A stretch of DNA of 64,000 bases from Methylobacterium tardum (GCF_023546765.1 NZ_CP097484.1:1615501-1679500), one strand, 5' to 3'. Counted from the stretch's first letter, positions 1 through 10,035 are shown. Notes: generated by a model from the letters alone, not told the origin. Numbers and translations are program-made.

Positions 1-3000
1 CCGCCGCGAAGGAGAAGTAGAAGAGGCTGCCGAACGTCTCGATGCGGCTCGCGATCCCGCGCTCCTCGAGCAGGGTGTTGAGACGGCCGACGAAGCCGCG
101 CGCGCGCCGCCCGAGCTCCTCCTGGAGGGCAGGCCCGACCGCCTTGAGGTGACGGAGCACCGCGCGGGCGGAGGCCAGGGCCAGCGGGTGGCGCACGAAG
201 GTCCCGGCAAAGAACGTGACGCCGACCTCGGGGGCGGACTCGTCGCCGAAGCGCCAGTCGCCGCCGTCGAGCGCATCCATGAAGCGGGCCTTGCCGGCGA
301 GGATGCCGATCGGCATGCCACCGCCGACCACTTTGCCGTAGGTCGCCATGTCGGCGCGGATGCCCAGCACCGTCTGCATCCCGCCCGGGTGCATGCGGAA
401 GCCGGTGACGACCTCATCGAAGATGAGGGCGATCTCGGCGGCTTCGGTCAGCGCGCGAAGCGATCGCAGGAAGTCGGTCGGGCAGAGGCCGGGATGCCGG
501 CTCTGCACCGGCTCCACGATCACCGCGGCGATCTCATCGCCGTGGGCACGGATCCAGTCGAGCGCGGCGGGATCCGCGTATTCGAGGACCATCATGGACC
601 CGACATTCGGGCTCGGGATCCCGGGCGCCGCCGGCAGCGCGCGCTCCGCGCCGGAACGGCCGCCGCGCTTGACCAGAACCTCGTCGAACTGGCCGTGGTA
701 GGAGCCGGAGAACATCACGATCCGGTCGCGCCCGGTGACGCAGCGCGCGATCCGCATCGCCGCCATCACGGCTTCCGAACCCGTGTTGCAGAAGGTCGCC
801 CGCTCGTTGCCGGTCAGCTCGCAGACGAGGTCGGCCACTTCGCCGGCGAGCGCGGTCTGGGGGCCGATCTCGAAGCCCTTGTCGAGCTGCGCGCGCACCG
901 CCTCGACGACGAGATCGGACCTGTGCCCGAGGAAGGTCGGGCCGAAGCCGTTGAGGAAGTCGATATACGTGTTGCCGTCGATATCCCACAGGCGCGAGCC
1001 GCCCGAACGGTCGGTGACGATCGGGTAGATCATCTCCTTCCACTCGGCGCGGAACCCCGACACGGCGCGGGGATCGGCCAGCACCTTGCGATGCCGTTCG
1101 GTGAAGGCTTTCGAGCCGGCGGTCTTGCGGGTGTAGCGCGCCACCAGATCGGCGATGTGGCGCTGCTGCGCGGGCGTCAGCGCGAGATCGCCGCGCGCCT
1201 GACCGCCGCCTTTGAAGATCTCGAACCGGTTCGGCGCCTCGGCGGGCTTGTCGGCCCGGGGAGCGCCGCCGGCCTTCGCGGGCGCGTCCGCGATTGCCGG
1301 GACGGCCGGGACGAGGGCCTGCACGGGCGCGGAGGCGTGCGGTGCACCGTTGAGCACCTTGAGCTGCTGCGCGACGAGTTCGCTCATGACGCGCAGCTGT
1401 TCGCGCATCAGCCCTTCGAGACCCGGCGTGCCGACCGGCGACGCGGCGGCCTCCGCCGACGCGGCGGGCGCCGCGGGCACCGCGGGCGCCGGGACTTGCG
1501 CGGGGCTCGGCTGCGGGACTGCAGGCGCCGCGTCTCGGAAGGCGGTCGGCGGCAGCGCGGCGAGAACGTGCTGCGTCAGCGCGTCGAGGGTCGAGAGGTC
1601 GCCGAGCAGCTGGCGGAACGCCACCTTCAGGCCGAAGCGCGCCTGGATCTTGCTGGCCGCCTGGGTGAGAAACAGCGAGTCGAACCCGAGTTCGAGGAAG
1701 CTCTTTTTCGGGGCTTGCGCGATATCCTCACCCGACAAGTCGGTGAAGATCGCGGCGACCGCCTCTCGGACCTTCGCTTCACGCCCGTCCTGCATCCGCT
1801 CCTCCTCCCTCTCGGTCGACACCGGCATCGGTTTCGTTTCCGCGGCCGGCGGCGAAGCCGGCCCGGTCAGCGGGGTCCCGGCCGTCGCGGCGCCGGACCA
1901 GGGCCTGGCCTCGATCCAGTGGCTCTGGCGCTCGAACGGATAGGTCGGCAGCGAGACCCGCCGCGGTCCGTCCCCGTGGAGCCTCCGCCAGTCCGGCTTG
2001 GCGCCCGCGACCCAGGCCCGCCCGAGCGCGCCGAGGAACGCCGCGCGGTCGTCGCCGTCGCCCCCGGCCGCCATCAGGGACGGCACGACGGTCACGTCCG
2101 GGCGCCGCACGCAGGCCTGCATGGCGAGCGTCGTGAGCGCCTGTCCGGCACCGGCCTCGATCAGGATCGCGGGCGTCTCGCCGACCAGGGTCAGGACGCC
2201 TTCGTGGAAGCGCACGGTCTCGCGCGCGTGCCGCGCCCAGTATTCGGCCGACGTCGCCAGCTCCGCGGTGATCCAGGTGCCGGTGACGCAGGAGATGTAC
2301 GGCGCGCAGGGCGGCCGCAGCTCGACCGTTCGGAGGAGATCGTGCAGCCGATCGACCATCGGCTCCATCATCGGCGAATGGAAGGCGTGCGAGGTGTGCA
2401 GGCGGCGCGCCATCACGCCGTCGGCGGCCAGGGCCGCTTCGAGCGCGGCGATCCCCTCGTATGGGCCGGACGCCACCGACAGGGCCGGCCCGTTGACCGC
2501 CGCGACGGCGACCCCGTCGGGCAGGCGCGGCGCCGTGTCCGCCTCCGGCAGCCGGACGGCGAGCATCGCACCGCCGGGCAGGTCGTTCATCAGCCGTCCG
2601 CGGGCCGCGACGACCCGCAGGGCGTCCTCCAGGGTCAGCACGCCGGCGAGGTGGGCGCTGACGAACTCGCCGACGCTGTGTCCGATCGTGGCGCGCGGCG
2701 CGAGCCCGAGGGTCTGCCAGAGCCGGGCGAGGGCGTAGGAGACGCTGAAGAGCGCGGGCTGCGCCATCGCGGTCGAGCGCAGGGCCTCCGCGGCCGCGTC
2801 CGGCGGCATGTCGTAGAGGACGCGGCGGAGATCGATGCCCTCGTGGCGTTCGAGGAACGCGGCGCAGCGATCGATGTCGGCGCGGACGCTCGCCACGCCC
2901 TCGTAGAGACCCCGCGCCATGCCGGGATGCTGCGAGCCCTGGCCGGGGAACATGAAGGCGATGTCGGCCGGGTCGGCGGGCGACGCCGCGCCGGGCGACG

Positions 3001-4567
3001 GCGCCTCCCGCAACGCGCGGATCGCCGTCGCGCGGTCGTCGGCGACGATGGCGGTGCGGTAGGGGAAGGCGCGGCGCCCGACCTGCAGCGTGAAGGCGGT
3101 GTCGGCGAGCGTCGGCGCATCGGGTGCCGTGAGCCGATCGGCCAGACGGCCCCGCGCCGCGGCGAGCGCTTCGGCGCTGCGGGCCGAGACCAGCAACACC
3201 TGCGGACCGGCCGCGTCCTCGACCACCTCTTGAGCGGGCGCTTCCTCGAGCACCAGATGGACGTTGGTGCCCCCGACGCCGAACGCGCTGACCCCGGCCC
3301 GCCGCACGCCGTCCCGCGCCGGCCAGTCGCCGAGGGCGGTGTTCACGAAGAAGGGGCTCGCCGCGAAGTCGAAGCGCGGATTCGGCGTCCGGAAATGCGC
3401 CATCGGCGGCAGGCGCCGGTGTTTGAGGGCCAGGCAGGTCTTGATCAGCCCGGCGGTTCCCGCCGCGACGTCGAGGTGCCCGATATTGGCCTTGACGGAG
3501 CCGAGGGCGCAGAACTGCCGGTCGCCGGTCGAGGCGCGGAAGGCCTTCTCCAGACCCGCCAGTTCGATCGGATCGCCGAGCGGTGTGGCGGTGCCGTGGC
3601 ACTCGACGTAGCCGATGGTGTTCGCGTCTACGCCGGCCATGGCGTGGGCGGCCATGATGCAGGCCGCCTGGCCGTCGACGCTCGGCGCCGTGTACCCGAC
3701 CTTGGTGGCGCCGTCATTGTTGACGCCGAAGCCGCGGATCACCGCGTAGATCGAGTCCCCGTCCCGAACGGCGTCGTCCAGCCGCTTGAGCAGGACCACG
3801 GCCGCGCCGCTGCCGAACACCGTGCCGGTCGCCTCGGCATCGAAGGGCCGGCAGGTGCCGTCCGCCGACACCATCCCGCCGTCCTGATGCAGGTAGCCGC
3901 GCTTCTGCGGCAGGCTGATCGAGACGCCGCCGGCCAGCGCCATGTCGGCCTGGTAGAGCAGCAGGCTCTGGCACGCCTGCGTGACGCACAGGAGCGAGGT
4001 CGAGCACGCCGACAGCGACGTGATGCTCGGACCGCGCAGATCAAGCTTGTAGGACGTCTTGGTCGCGAGGAAATCCTGCGCGGCGCCGACGAGCGTTGGA
4101 TAGCCGCCGACTTGGTATTGATTGGTGAAGTCGTCGATGACGCTTCGCTCGGTGCAGACGTTGTTGAGGAAGTAGGTCGGGACGCTGCACCCGGCGAAGA
4201 CGCCAATGGAGCCGGAACAGGCGGCCGGGTCGTAGCCGCCGTCCTCCAGGGCTTCCCAGGCGCATTCGAGGAAGACACGGTGCTGCGGATCGGTGAGCTG
4301 GGCCTCCCGCGGGTACATCCCGAAGAAGCCCGCATCGAACTGATCGACATCGTCGATGATGGCACGGGCCCGGACGAAGTTCGGCTGGGCGCGGGTTTCG
4401 GGCGGGAAGCTGTCCTCAAGGTCCGCCTCGCCGAACCGGGTGATCGAGTCGACGCCGGTTGTCAGATTCGACCAGAGCTGGTCGACAGTCCGCGCACCCG
4501 GAAACCGGCCGGACATGCCGATGACGGCAATGCCCTCGAGCAGCATGCCTGAATCGTCCATCGTCAT
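1..4567 (-). CDS. Type I polyketide synthase KS-AT-ACP-aminotransferase, partial (runs off left edge)
   Basis: The minus-strand frame stays open from ATG at 4567 (alternative ATG 4561) to base 1, at least 1,520 codons with no stop, so the gene is cut by the window edge. Reading the complement gives a ketosynthase with active-site SACSTSL (near 4000) and histidines in ECHGTATPLGDP (near 3600) and NIGHLD; an acyltransferase with GHSVGEF (near 2690) and HAFHSP (near 2370), the signature of malonyl selectivity; a carrier protein with LGFDSL (near 1690); an Ala/Pro-rich linker; and a class III glutamate-1-semialdehyde-type aminotransferase with PLP-lysine motif TYGKVVGGG (near 330). Such integrated AMT domains transaminate the beta-keto acyl chain to a beta-amino acyl chain. 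No KR, DH or ER is seen. Its ATG overlaps the TGA that the upstream NRPS gene would have after a one-base repair. Family and domain order are secure; the product is unknown. Confidence 0.93.
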   Translation of the reverse strand, partial: MTMDDSGMLLEGIAVIGMSGRFPGARTVDQLWSNLTTGVDSITRFGEADLEDSFPPETRAQPNFVRARAIIDDVDQFDAGFFGMYPREAQLTDPQHRVFLECAWEALEDGGYDPAACSGSIGVFAGCSVPTYFLNNVCTERSVIDDFTNQYQVGGYPTLVGAAQDFLATKTSYKLDLRGPSITSLSACSTSLLCVTQACQSLLLYQADMALAGGVSISLPQKRGYLHQDGGMVSADGTCRPFDAEATGTVFGSGAAVVLLKRLDDAVRDGDSIYAVIRGFGVNNDGATKVGYTAPSVDGQAACIMAAHAMAGVDANTIGYVECHGTATPLGDPIELAGLEKAFRASTGDRQFCALGSVKANIGHLDVAAGTAGLIKTCLALKHRRLPPMAHFRTPNPRFDFAASPFFVNTALGDWPARDGVRRAGVSAFGVGGTNVHLVLEEAPAQEVVEDAAGPQVLLVSARSAEALAAARGRLADRLTAPDAPTLADTAFTLQVGRRAFPYRTAIVADDRATAIRALREAPSPGAASPADPADIAFMFPGQGSQHPGMARGLYEGVASVRADIDRCAAFLERHEGIDLRRVLYDMPPDAAAEALRSTAMAQPALFSVSYALARLWQTLGLAPRATIGHSVGEFVSAHLAGVLTLEDALRVVAARGRLMNDLPGGAMLAVRLPEADTAPRLPDGVAVAAVNGPALSVASGPYEGIAALEAALAADGVMARRLHTSHAFHSPMMEPMVDRLHDLLRTVELRPPCAPYISCVTGTWITAELATSAEYWARHARETVRFHEGVLTLVGETPAILIEAGAGQALTTLAMQACVRRPDVTVVPSLMAAGGDGDDRAAFLGALGRAWVAGAKPDWRRLHGDGPRRVSLPTYPFERQSHWIEARPWSGAATAGTPLTGPASPPAAETKPMPVSTEREEERMQDGREAKVREAVAAIFTDLSGEDIAQAPKKSFLELGFDSLFLTQAASKIQARFGLKVAFRQLLGDLSTLDALTQHVLAALPPTAFRDAAPAVPQPSPAQVPAPAVPAAPAASAEAAASPVGTPGLEGLMREQLRVMSELVAQQLKVLNGAPHASAPVQALVPAVPAIADAPAKAGGAPRADKPAEAPNRFEIFKGGGQARGDLALTPAQQRHIADLVARYTRKTAGSKAFTERHRKVLADPRAVSGFRAEWKEMIYPIVTDRSGGSRLWDIDGNTYIDFLNGFGPTFLGHRSDLVVEAVRAQLDKGFEIGPQTALAGEVADLVCELTGNERATFCNTGSEAVMAAMRIARCVTGRDRIVMFSGSYHGQFDEVLVKRGGRSGAERALPAAPGIPSPNVGSMMVLEYADPAALDWIRAHGDEIAAVIVEPVQSRHPGLCPTDFLRSLRALTEAAEIALIFDEVVTGFRMHPGGMQTVLGIRADMATYGKVVGGGMPIGILAGKARFMDALDGGDWRFGDESAPEVGVTFFAGTFVRHPLALASARAVLRHLKAVGPALQEELGRRARGFVGRLNTLLEERGIASRIETFGSLFYFSFAA

Positions 4568-7034
4568 GACCTCGCGTGTTGCCGGAAACGACGGAGAGCG
4601 TCGCTCTGCCGGGTCGCGCGCGCCCGCGCATTCGGGCCGTCCTCGGATTCGGGCGCGCGGGGGAGGCGACGAGCGACCGGATGGTCGGTCGCGCGAACAG
4701 GTCGATGATGGTGAGATCCGGCGCCAGAACCCCGCGAAGCGCTTGGTGGATCGCCATCAGCTGAAGGGACGTGCCGCCGAGATCGAAGAAGTTGTCCTCG
4801 ACACCGACGGCGTCGATCCCGAGTACGCGGCGCCACTCTCGGGCGACGCGTTCCTCGTCCGGCCCCCGCGGCGGAACATAGGGGCGTCCGAGGTTGGGGC
4901 GGGTCCGCGCCGGCTGCTGGAGCGCGCGGCGGTCGACCTTGCCATTCGGTCCGAGCGGCAGCGTCGGCAACGCGATGACGGCACTCGGGATCATCGCGGC
5001 CGGCACACGCTGCGCGAGCGCTGTGCGCAGGCGTTCGGGCGCGGTTTCCGGCGACTCCAGCACCACATAGGCGACGAGGCTCTTGCCGCCGCCCGTGTCG
5101 GCCTGGACGACCGCGGCGGCGTCCCGGACGCCCGGCAGGCGGCGCAGGGTGGCGTCCAGGCCCTCGAGCTCGATTCTGTGGCCGTTGATCTTCACCTGGC
5201 CGTCGACGCGCCCCAGGAACGCGAGCGTTCCGTCGGGACGCTCGCGGACCAGATCGCCCGTCAGGTAGAGCCGCGCCCCGGGTTCGCGGGAGAACGGATC
5301 GCTCACGAAGCGCTCGGCCGTGAGATCCGGCCGGCCGAGATAGCCGCGTGCCAAGCCGTCTCCGCCGGCGCAGAGTTGGCCGACGGCGCCGCGCGGCAGC
5401 GGCTCGAGCCGGTGGTCGAGGATGTGGGCGCAGGTATTCGCGATCGGCCTGCCGATCGGGACCGTCTCGGCCGGCGGGAACCCGCGCGGTACCGTGTAGC
5501 AACACGTGAAGGTCGTGTTCTCCGTCGGTCCGTAGCCGTTGATCAGTCGACAATGCGGAAGTGCGTCGAGGGTCTGTCTGACGTGGCGCGGTGACAGCAC
5601 GTCCCCGCCGGCGAGCAGCTGACGCAGGGAGGCGAGGTCTCCGAGCGGGCCATCGGCCATCAGGTGGAAGAGTCCGGCCGTGAGCCAGAGCGTGGTGACG
5701 CCGTGGTCCCTGACGGCGCGGGCGATGGCGTCGACGGTGGTCGGGCCCGCCGGCATGACGACGAGCTGGCCACCGTTGAGCAAGGCCCCCCAGATCTCGA
5801 GGGTGGCCGCATCGAAGGCCAGCGGGGCGAGCTGAAGGACGATCTCGTCCGGACCAAGCGCCGCGAAATCGGTGTTGATCACGAGTCGCGCGATACCGCG
5901 ATGCGGGACCATCACGCCCTTGGGGCGTCCGGTCGTGCCCGAGGTATACATGACGTAGGCAAGATCCTCCGCCGCGCCCGGTCCCGGGAGCGCCGCGCGC
6001 GACGCGGGGAGGGGGGCGGGATCGTCGAGCCAGAGCGTCGGGCAGTTCCATAAACCCCCGTGCGCCCGCCCCGCGGCGAGACCGCGCCTCGAGACGACGA
6101 CGGCTGGGTCGCTATCGGCGATCTGCAGCGCGAGAAGTTCGTCAGGGTGAGCCGGATCGAGGGGGACGTAAGCGGCACCGGCCTTGAGCGCGGCGAGATG
6201 GGCCACGATGGCGGACCCGGACCGGTTCAGGAGCAGGCCAACGCGCGCGCCCGGTTTCGCGCCCAGGCCGATCAGGCACCGTGCCAGGGCGTCGGCCTCG
6301 GCATCGAGCTCACGGTACGTCCACGTGCGCGTGCCCTCCCGGATCGCCGCCGCGTCCGGACGAAGCCGGACCTGGGCCGCGAACAGGTCCGGAACCGTCG
6401 CGTCGCGCGGATACGGCCGTCGTGCGCCCATGCCGCTGGCGATCCGCGCGTCGCGATCTTCGGGGCTCAAGAGAGGCAGGCGAGCGACTGGCGTGTCGGG
6501 CGCGGTGCAAGCGGCCTCCAGAAGCCACCGCAGCGCAGCGAGCCAGCCCGCAAGACCTTCCGCATCGAGGATTCCGGCCGCCCCGGACGCCGTGACCCGG
6601 TACTCCGCCGTTCCCCGTTCCACGCGGAGATTCAGGCTGTCCGCCGTCCACCCATCGCCCGCCAGCTCGATCAGGATGCCTTGCCGAGCACGCGAGACAG
6701 GTCTTGCGGCCTCGATTTGCGCCTGAACCGCGTCGCGGAAAGCGCTCCAGGTCGGATCGTCCGAGATCTCCGTCTCCAGCTCGACGCCTTGCTCCGTGTC
6801 GCTCCCGCAGATGCGGAGACGCACCCGCGATGCCCCGGTGTAGCGATGGAAGACGGCGCTCGCCGCGGCGCAGAGCGACGCCAGCACCGCGGCGGAGGAC
6901 GAACCCCGCAGATCCGGCGCCGTGAGAAGCCGCTCAGGCAGCACACATGCCGCCGATCCGGGCCTTGCCGTAAATCCGTCCTGAGAAGCCTCGGCGACGC
7001 GCAGCGCACCTTCAGCGGCCATCGAAGACTGCAT
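4416..7034 (-). CDS. NRPS module, adenylation-PCP, likely valine-type substrate; C-terminal frame disrupted
   Basis: As sequenced the reading frame runs 7034 to 4416 (872 aa). The first ~190 residues look like a worn condensation-domain tail without HHxxxDG. The adenylation domain follows, with A3 YTSGTTGRPKG, A4 FDAATLEIWG, A5 NGYGPTEN, A7 YLTGD and A10 NGKVDRR, then a PCP with DNFFDLGGTSLQL. Aligning by eye to GrsA gives specificity positions D-A-L-W-L-G-G-T-F-K, close to published Val codes; this is an inference. The last ~80 residues are read through the next gene's 5' end in a different frame and look unnatural. Adding one C to the C5 run (plus strand G5, 4659-4663) moves the end to a TGA at 4566-4564, exactly overlapping the PKS ATG. 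The module probably loads the amino acid that the PKS extends. Alternative start: ATG at 7022. Confidence 0.9.
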   Translation of the reverse strand: MQSSMAAEGALRVAEASQDGFTARPGSAACVLPERLLTAPDLRGSSSAAVLASLCAAASAVFHRYTGASRVRLRICGSDTEQGVELETEISDDPTWSAFRDAVQAQIEAARPVSRARQGILIELAGDGWTADSLNLRVERGTAEYRVTASGAAGILDAEGLAGWLAALRWLLEAACTAPDTPVARLPLLSPEDRDARIASGMGARRPYPRDATVPDLFAAQVRLRPDAAAIREGTRTWTYRELDAEADALARCLIGLGAKPGARVGLLLNRSGSAIVAHLAALKAGAAYVPLDPAHPDELLALQIADSDPAVVVSRRGLAAGRAHGGLWNCPTLWLDDPAPLPASRAALPGPGAAEDLAYVMYTSGTTGRPKGVMVPHRGIARLVINTDFAALGPDEIVLQLAPLAFDAATLEIWGALLNGGQLVVMPAGPTTVDAIARAVRDHGVTTLWLTAGLFHLMADGPLGDLASLRQLLAGGDVLSPRHVRQTLDALPHCRLINGYGPTENTTFTCCYTVPRGFPPAETVPIGRPIANTCAHILDHRLEPLPRGAVGQLCAGGDGLARGYLGRPDLTAERFVSDPFSREPGARLYLTGDLVRERPDGTLAFLGRVDGQVKINGHRIELEGLDATLRRLPGVRDAAAVVQADTGGGKSLVAYVVLESPETAPERLRTALAQRVPAAMIPSAVIALPTLPLGPNGKVDRRALQQPARTRPNLGRPYVPPRGPDEERVAREWRRVLGIDAVGVEDNFFDLGGTSLQLMAIHQALRGVLAPDLTIIDLFARPTIRSLVASPARPNPRTARMRGRARPGRATLSVVSGNTRGHDDGRFRHAARGHCRHRHVRPVSGCADCRPALVESDNRRRLDHPVRRGGP

Positions 7035-7641
7035 GCTCTCGGCCTTGAGATTACGGATCTATAATGTGAGGCCAAAGCCCAACGGGCGACCCTCCTAACG
7101 TTATAATTCGATTGGCATTTGATTTTAATCAACTTGACGCCATCGTTCCGCATGATAACTGCGCAAACAGAATGAATCCGGCTCAAGTTTCAAATTTTGA
7201 GAGATGTTTTACGCTTCTAAGACGGGATTTAGATGCTCGTACGACTGCTTATTTGTGCGCCGCAAAAAATATGTCAATAAGGCAATTCAAAGTGACGCCA
7301 TCAGTTTCGCTAATTTCTACATCCCCGATTACATCCACGAAAGCCGCAATGTATCATGCAAACCAGTAAAAGAGTTTTAACTTTCTTGTTCTGACGAACA
7401 TCGACGCTGATTGGCTCACATCCGGGATGCGGGAAGAGCTATCCTGTTGCGTATAATGGACCATCTTGGTCGCGACGCTGCGAGGATGCCTCGCTCGATC
7501 CGGGGCCCGCGGGCGGAAGGTGCATGCGTGTTCTGCAAGCTGGACGAAACTTGGCTCGGGAACGACCGGCAAATTCACTCCGTATCGCTTCCCTGAGGAT
7601 CGATCCCATCGCGATATCGATATACGGCAACACTTAATCAA
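7035..7641. promoter_or_regulatory. AT-richer divergent intergenic region
   Basis: About 600 bp between the minus-strand NRPS start and the plus-strand methyltransferase. Base composition falls clearly below that of the flanking genes, especially 7085-7400. Short open frames exist on both strands but have no ribosome-binding site or codon bias. The divergent arrangement suggests promoters for both flanking transcription units; I cannot fix a -35/-10 pair with confidence. Confidence 0.4.
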
Positions 7642-8652
7642 ATGCATCCTCTATTTTGGAAAGACATTACTCACGTCATCGGTCTTTGCCGGCCAGTCGG
7701 CTCTGCTCTGACGATTCATGAGGTCATGGACAACATCAAATCCGCAGGAGCCAGCATCAATGAATGTCGAAGCCATAAAGCCCCCCTGCGCGTCCGCCAA
7801 GTCCGGCTCACCGGAGCCGCGCTGAACTGGATGAGTCGGCTGGCTCCGGCTCGGCGCGTGATCAACTTCACGCGGGTCGCACCTGGATTCCGCTTCCTGT
7901 ATCGAATGGCTCTCGGCTATCAAAGATCTTACCGGACATTGGAGGAGGCCGAGGCTGCGGTTTCAGCCTATGCGCAGCATGGTCACCAAAACCCTGCAAA
8001 TGCCGACCTTCATCTCACTCTGAACAAGCGCGCGCGCCCCAGTGACTATGCTGCGCTCTTCCACTTGCAGCGCCTGCTTCCCAACATCCGATCGATCTTC
8101 GATCTGGGAGGCAACGTCGGCAATCTATATTATTGCTACTCAGAGTTTTTCCCAGAAAAAGATCTGATCTGGACCGTCCACGACCTCCCGGAGAACGTCG
8201 CTCGCGGGCGAGCGCTGGCGCAACGGCGCGGCGCAGATCGGCTCTCATTCGCGGATACGTGGCGCGAAGCCAGCGGTGTGGATCTTCTCCTGATTTCAGG
8301 CGCCTTGCACTACCTGAAGCAGCCGCTCGCGGGCATGCTTGCGACGCTGGAAACCCTTCCAAGATACATTCTCATCAACCGGACGCCGGTAACGAATGGT
8401 CCATCGTTCGCGGCGGTGCAGGATAGTGGGCCCTTTCGGGTGGCCTGCCTGGTCAGGAACCGACAGGCGCTCCTGAAGGACCTTGAAGGCGCCGGTTATC
8501 GCTTGCTAGACACTTGGCATGCCGCGGAGCTGGCCCTCCAAATTCCGGGTGATCACGATCATACGGTTCCTTTCTATTCCGGGTTTCTGCTGGAACATAA
8601 CCCAGCTTCCGCCGCGACGCAGTCCGGACAGGAGATCCGCGCCGAAGACTGA
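7642..8652 (+). CDS. SAM-dependent methyltransferase, TIGR04325-like
   Basis: The 336-aa frame contains a SAM-binding motif I, IFDLGGNVGNLYY, then VHDLPENV, a motif resembling post-I acid positions, VDLLLISGALHYL, and a C-terminal RYILINRTPV strand, all typical of the TIGR04325 methyltransferase family often found in polysaccharide or natural-product loci. Family members are about 270 aa, so the first 40-60 residues may not be translated: ATG at 7726 (AGG just upstream) or ATG at 7831 are alternative starts, and 7642 has no clear ribosome-binding site. It is transcribed away from the NRPS/PKS genes across a shared AT-rich gap and could tailor that product, but the link rests only on position. 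Confidence 0.72.
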   Translation: MHPLFWKDITHVIGLCRPVGSALTIHEVMDNIKSAGASINECRSHKAPLRVRQVRLTGAALNWMSRLAPARRVINFTRVAPGFRFLYRMALGYQRSYRTLEEAEAAVSAYAQHGHQNPANADLHLTLNKRARPSDYAALFHLQRLLPNIRSIFDLGGNVGNLYYCYSEFFPEKDLIWTVHDLPENVARGRALAQRRGADRLSFADTWREASGVDLLLISGALHYLKQPLAGMLATLETLPRYILINRTPVTNGPSFAAVQDSGPFRVACLVRNRQALLKDLEGAGYRLLDTWHAAELALQIPGDHDHTVPFYSGFLLEHNPASAATQSGQEIRAED

Positions 8653-9126
8653 CGTGTCTCCTGCTCGGCCAAACGGCCAAGACCTTTTCTGACAGTGCAT
8701 CTGGCTTGCCCCACTGTCGTCACCGGCTCGAGCCGGTGCGACAGATGTGAGGCCCCAAGCGATCGAGCGTGCCGCCTGCGATAACGGATCGGGCAACGGT
8801 AAGAAACACGGCGCCCTACGTCCACGCTGCCGGTCCAAAGCTGATGTGAACGCGTCACGTCGCGTTTTGCCGGCGATCAATCATCCACAGGCGTTCCGCG
8901 ACCATCGAATAGCGCGCGGCGTAACACGGCTTTTTTTGAAAGTGAGCAAATACTGACATTACACCACATCTGTATCACGCATTCGAAGAGTCGGTGAGCG
9001 GATTTTTGTGTGAGATCTGACGAAACAAGATCCGATCCTTCTGGTGCGCGCCCATTGTATTGATAAATATCATTTTCTCGGCACCGACTTGTACAACAAT
9101 ATCAGCCCGTGAGAAGGAGAATACCG

Positions 9127-10035
9127 ATGACGACGGTGCAAAAGGGAGAGGCCGCCACTGTTCACTGGGCGACGCGCGAGCCTGCCGAGGTCTGTCGGCG
9201 GGCCCTTCACCATGAGCCGTTCCGGGCAACCCACCCGTTGGCCGCACATCCGCTCTTCACGATCGACGCCTTGATGCGCCTCGCGCGTGAGGTGAGTAAG
9301 CGCAAGGGCGATCTCTACTTCGACGCGGGCGACGTCAGCATCGGCGACAAATGGGGAAAGATCCCTGTACCGGACCGACCGGTGACCGACGTCATCGAGC
9401 GGATCGAGAGCGCAGGCGCCTGGATCGTCATGAAGCATGTCGAGTTGAACCCGGCCTACGCTGCGGTTCTCGCGGACTGGGCCGCCTTCGTACGCGACGT
9501 GGCAGGACCTTCGGGGGCTCACCTGCTCCGCAAGCCCGAGATGCTGGTCTTCATCACCTCGCCCAATCGGGTCACGCCGTTCCATTTCGACGCCGAGGTC
9601 AATTTCCTGGTGCAGATCGCCGGATCCAAGGATCTGTGGGTCTGCGATCCGAATGATCGCACCGTCACGACCGAGGAAGAGCTTGAGATTTATTATGCGG
9701 GCGACATCGCGGCGGGCCACTACAAGCCGAGGGTCGATGTCGAGGCGCAGCATTTTCAGCTCGATCCCGGCGATGCGGTTCATATCCCGACCCATGGTGC
9801 CCACTGGGTCAAGAACCACAACAATATCTCGATCTCCCTGAGCCTCAATTTTGAATTCCCGGCCTGGTATCGCGCCGACATCTACCGGGCCAATCACTAT
9901 CTCCGGCGCCTCGGCGTCACGCCACGCGGGCCCGGCTGCTCCGTCCTGAGCGATCGCGCCAAAGCGGCCACGGGGGCGGCGATCCGCCTGACGCGGGATG
10001 CGCGGAGACGCCTGGTCTCGGGTGCGCGGGCCTGA
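9127..10035 (+). CDS. JmjC/cupin-like protein, putative Fe(II)/2-oxoglutarate oxygenase
   Basis: A 302-aa protein with the double-stranded beta-helix metal site of cupin_8/JmjC proteins: HxD in PFHFDAE (H153, D155) and a distal histidine in HIPTHGAHW (H219/H223/H226 candidates). The segment VNFLVQIAGSKDLWVCDP between them matches the usual strand carrying the cosubstrate contact. I chose ATG 9127 because a strong AAGGAGA lies about 7 nt upstream; a GTG at 9109 would add six residues inside that site. It follows the methyltransferase with a ~470-bp AT-rich gap. Bacterial relatives hydroxylate proteins or small molecules; substrate here is unknown. It may be a tailoring enzyme of the adjacent NRPS/PKS locus, by position only. 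Confidence 0.78.
   Translation: MTTVQKGEAATVHWATREPAEVCRRALHHEPFRATHPLAAHPLFTIDALMRLAREVSKRKGDLYFDAGDVSIGDKWGKIPVPDRPVTDVIERIESAGAWIVMKHVELNPAYAAVLADWAAFVRDVAGPSGAHLLRKPEMLVFITSPNRVTPFHFDAEVNFLVQIAGSKDLWVCDPNDRTVTTEEELEIYYAGDIAAGHYKPRVDVEAQHFQLDPGDAVHIPTHGAHWVKNHNNISISLSLNFEFPAWYRADIYRANHYLRRLGVTPRGPGCSVLSDRAKAATGAAIRLTRDARRRLVSGARA

Noticed and set aside
1779..3602. Minus-strand 607-codon open frame in another frame of the PKS
   Set aside because: Arg/Ala/Pro-rich shadow; the KS, AT and ACP motifs are in the other minus frame.
149..4552. Plus-strand 1,467-codon open frame
   Set aside because: It lies antisense to the PKS, has an Arg/His/Asp-rich composition typical of the complement of GC-rich coding DNA, and shows no domain.
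7112..7369. Plus-strand 85-codon frame in the AT-rich divergent region
   Set aside because: No ribosome-binding site or domain; composition fits non-coding promoter DNA.
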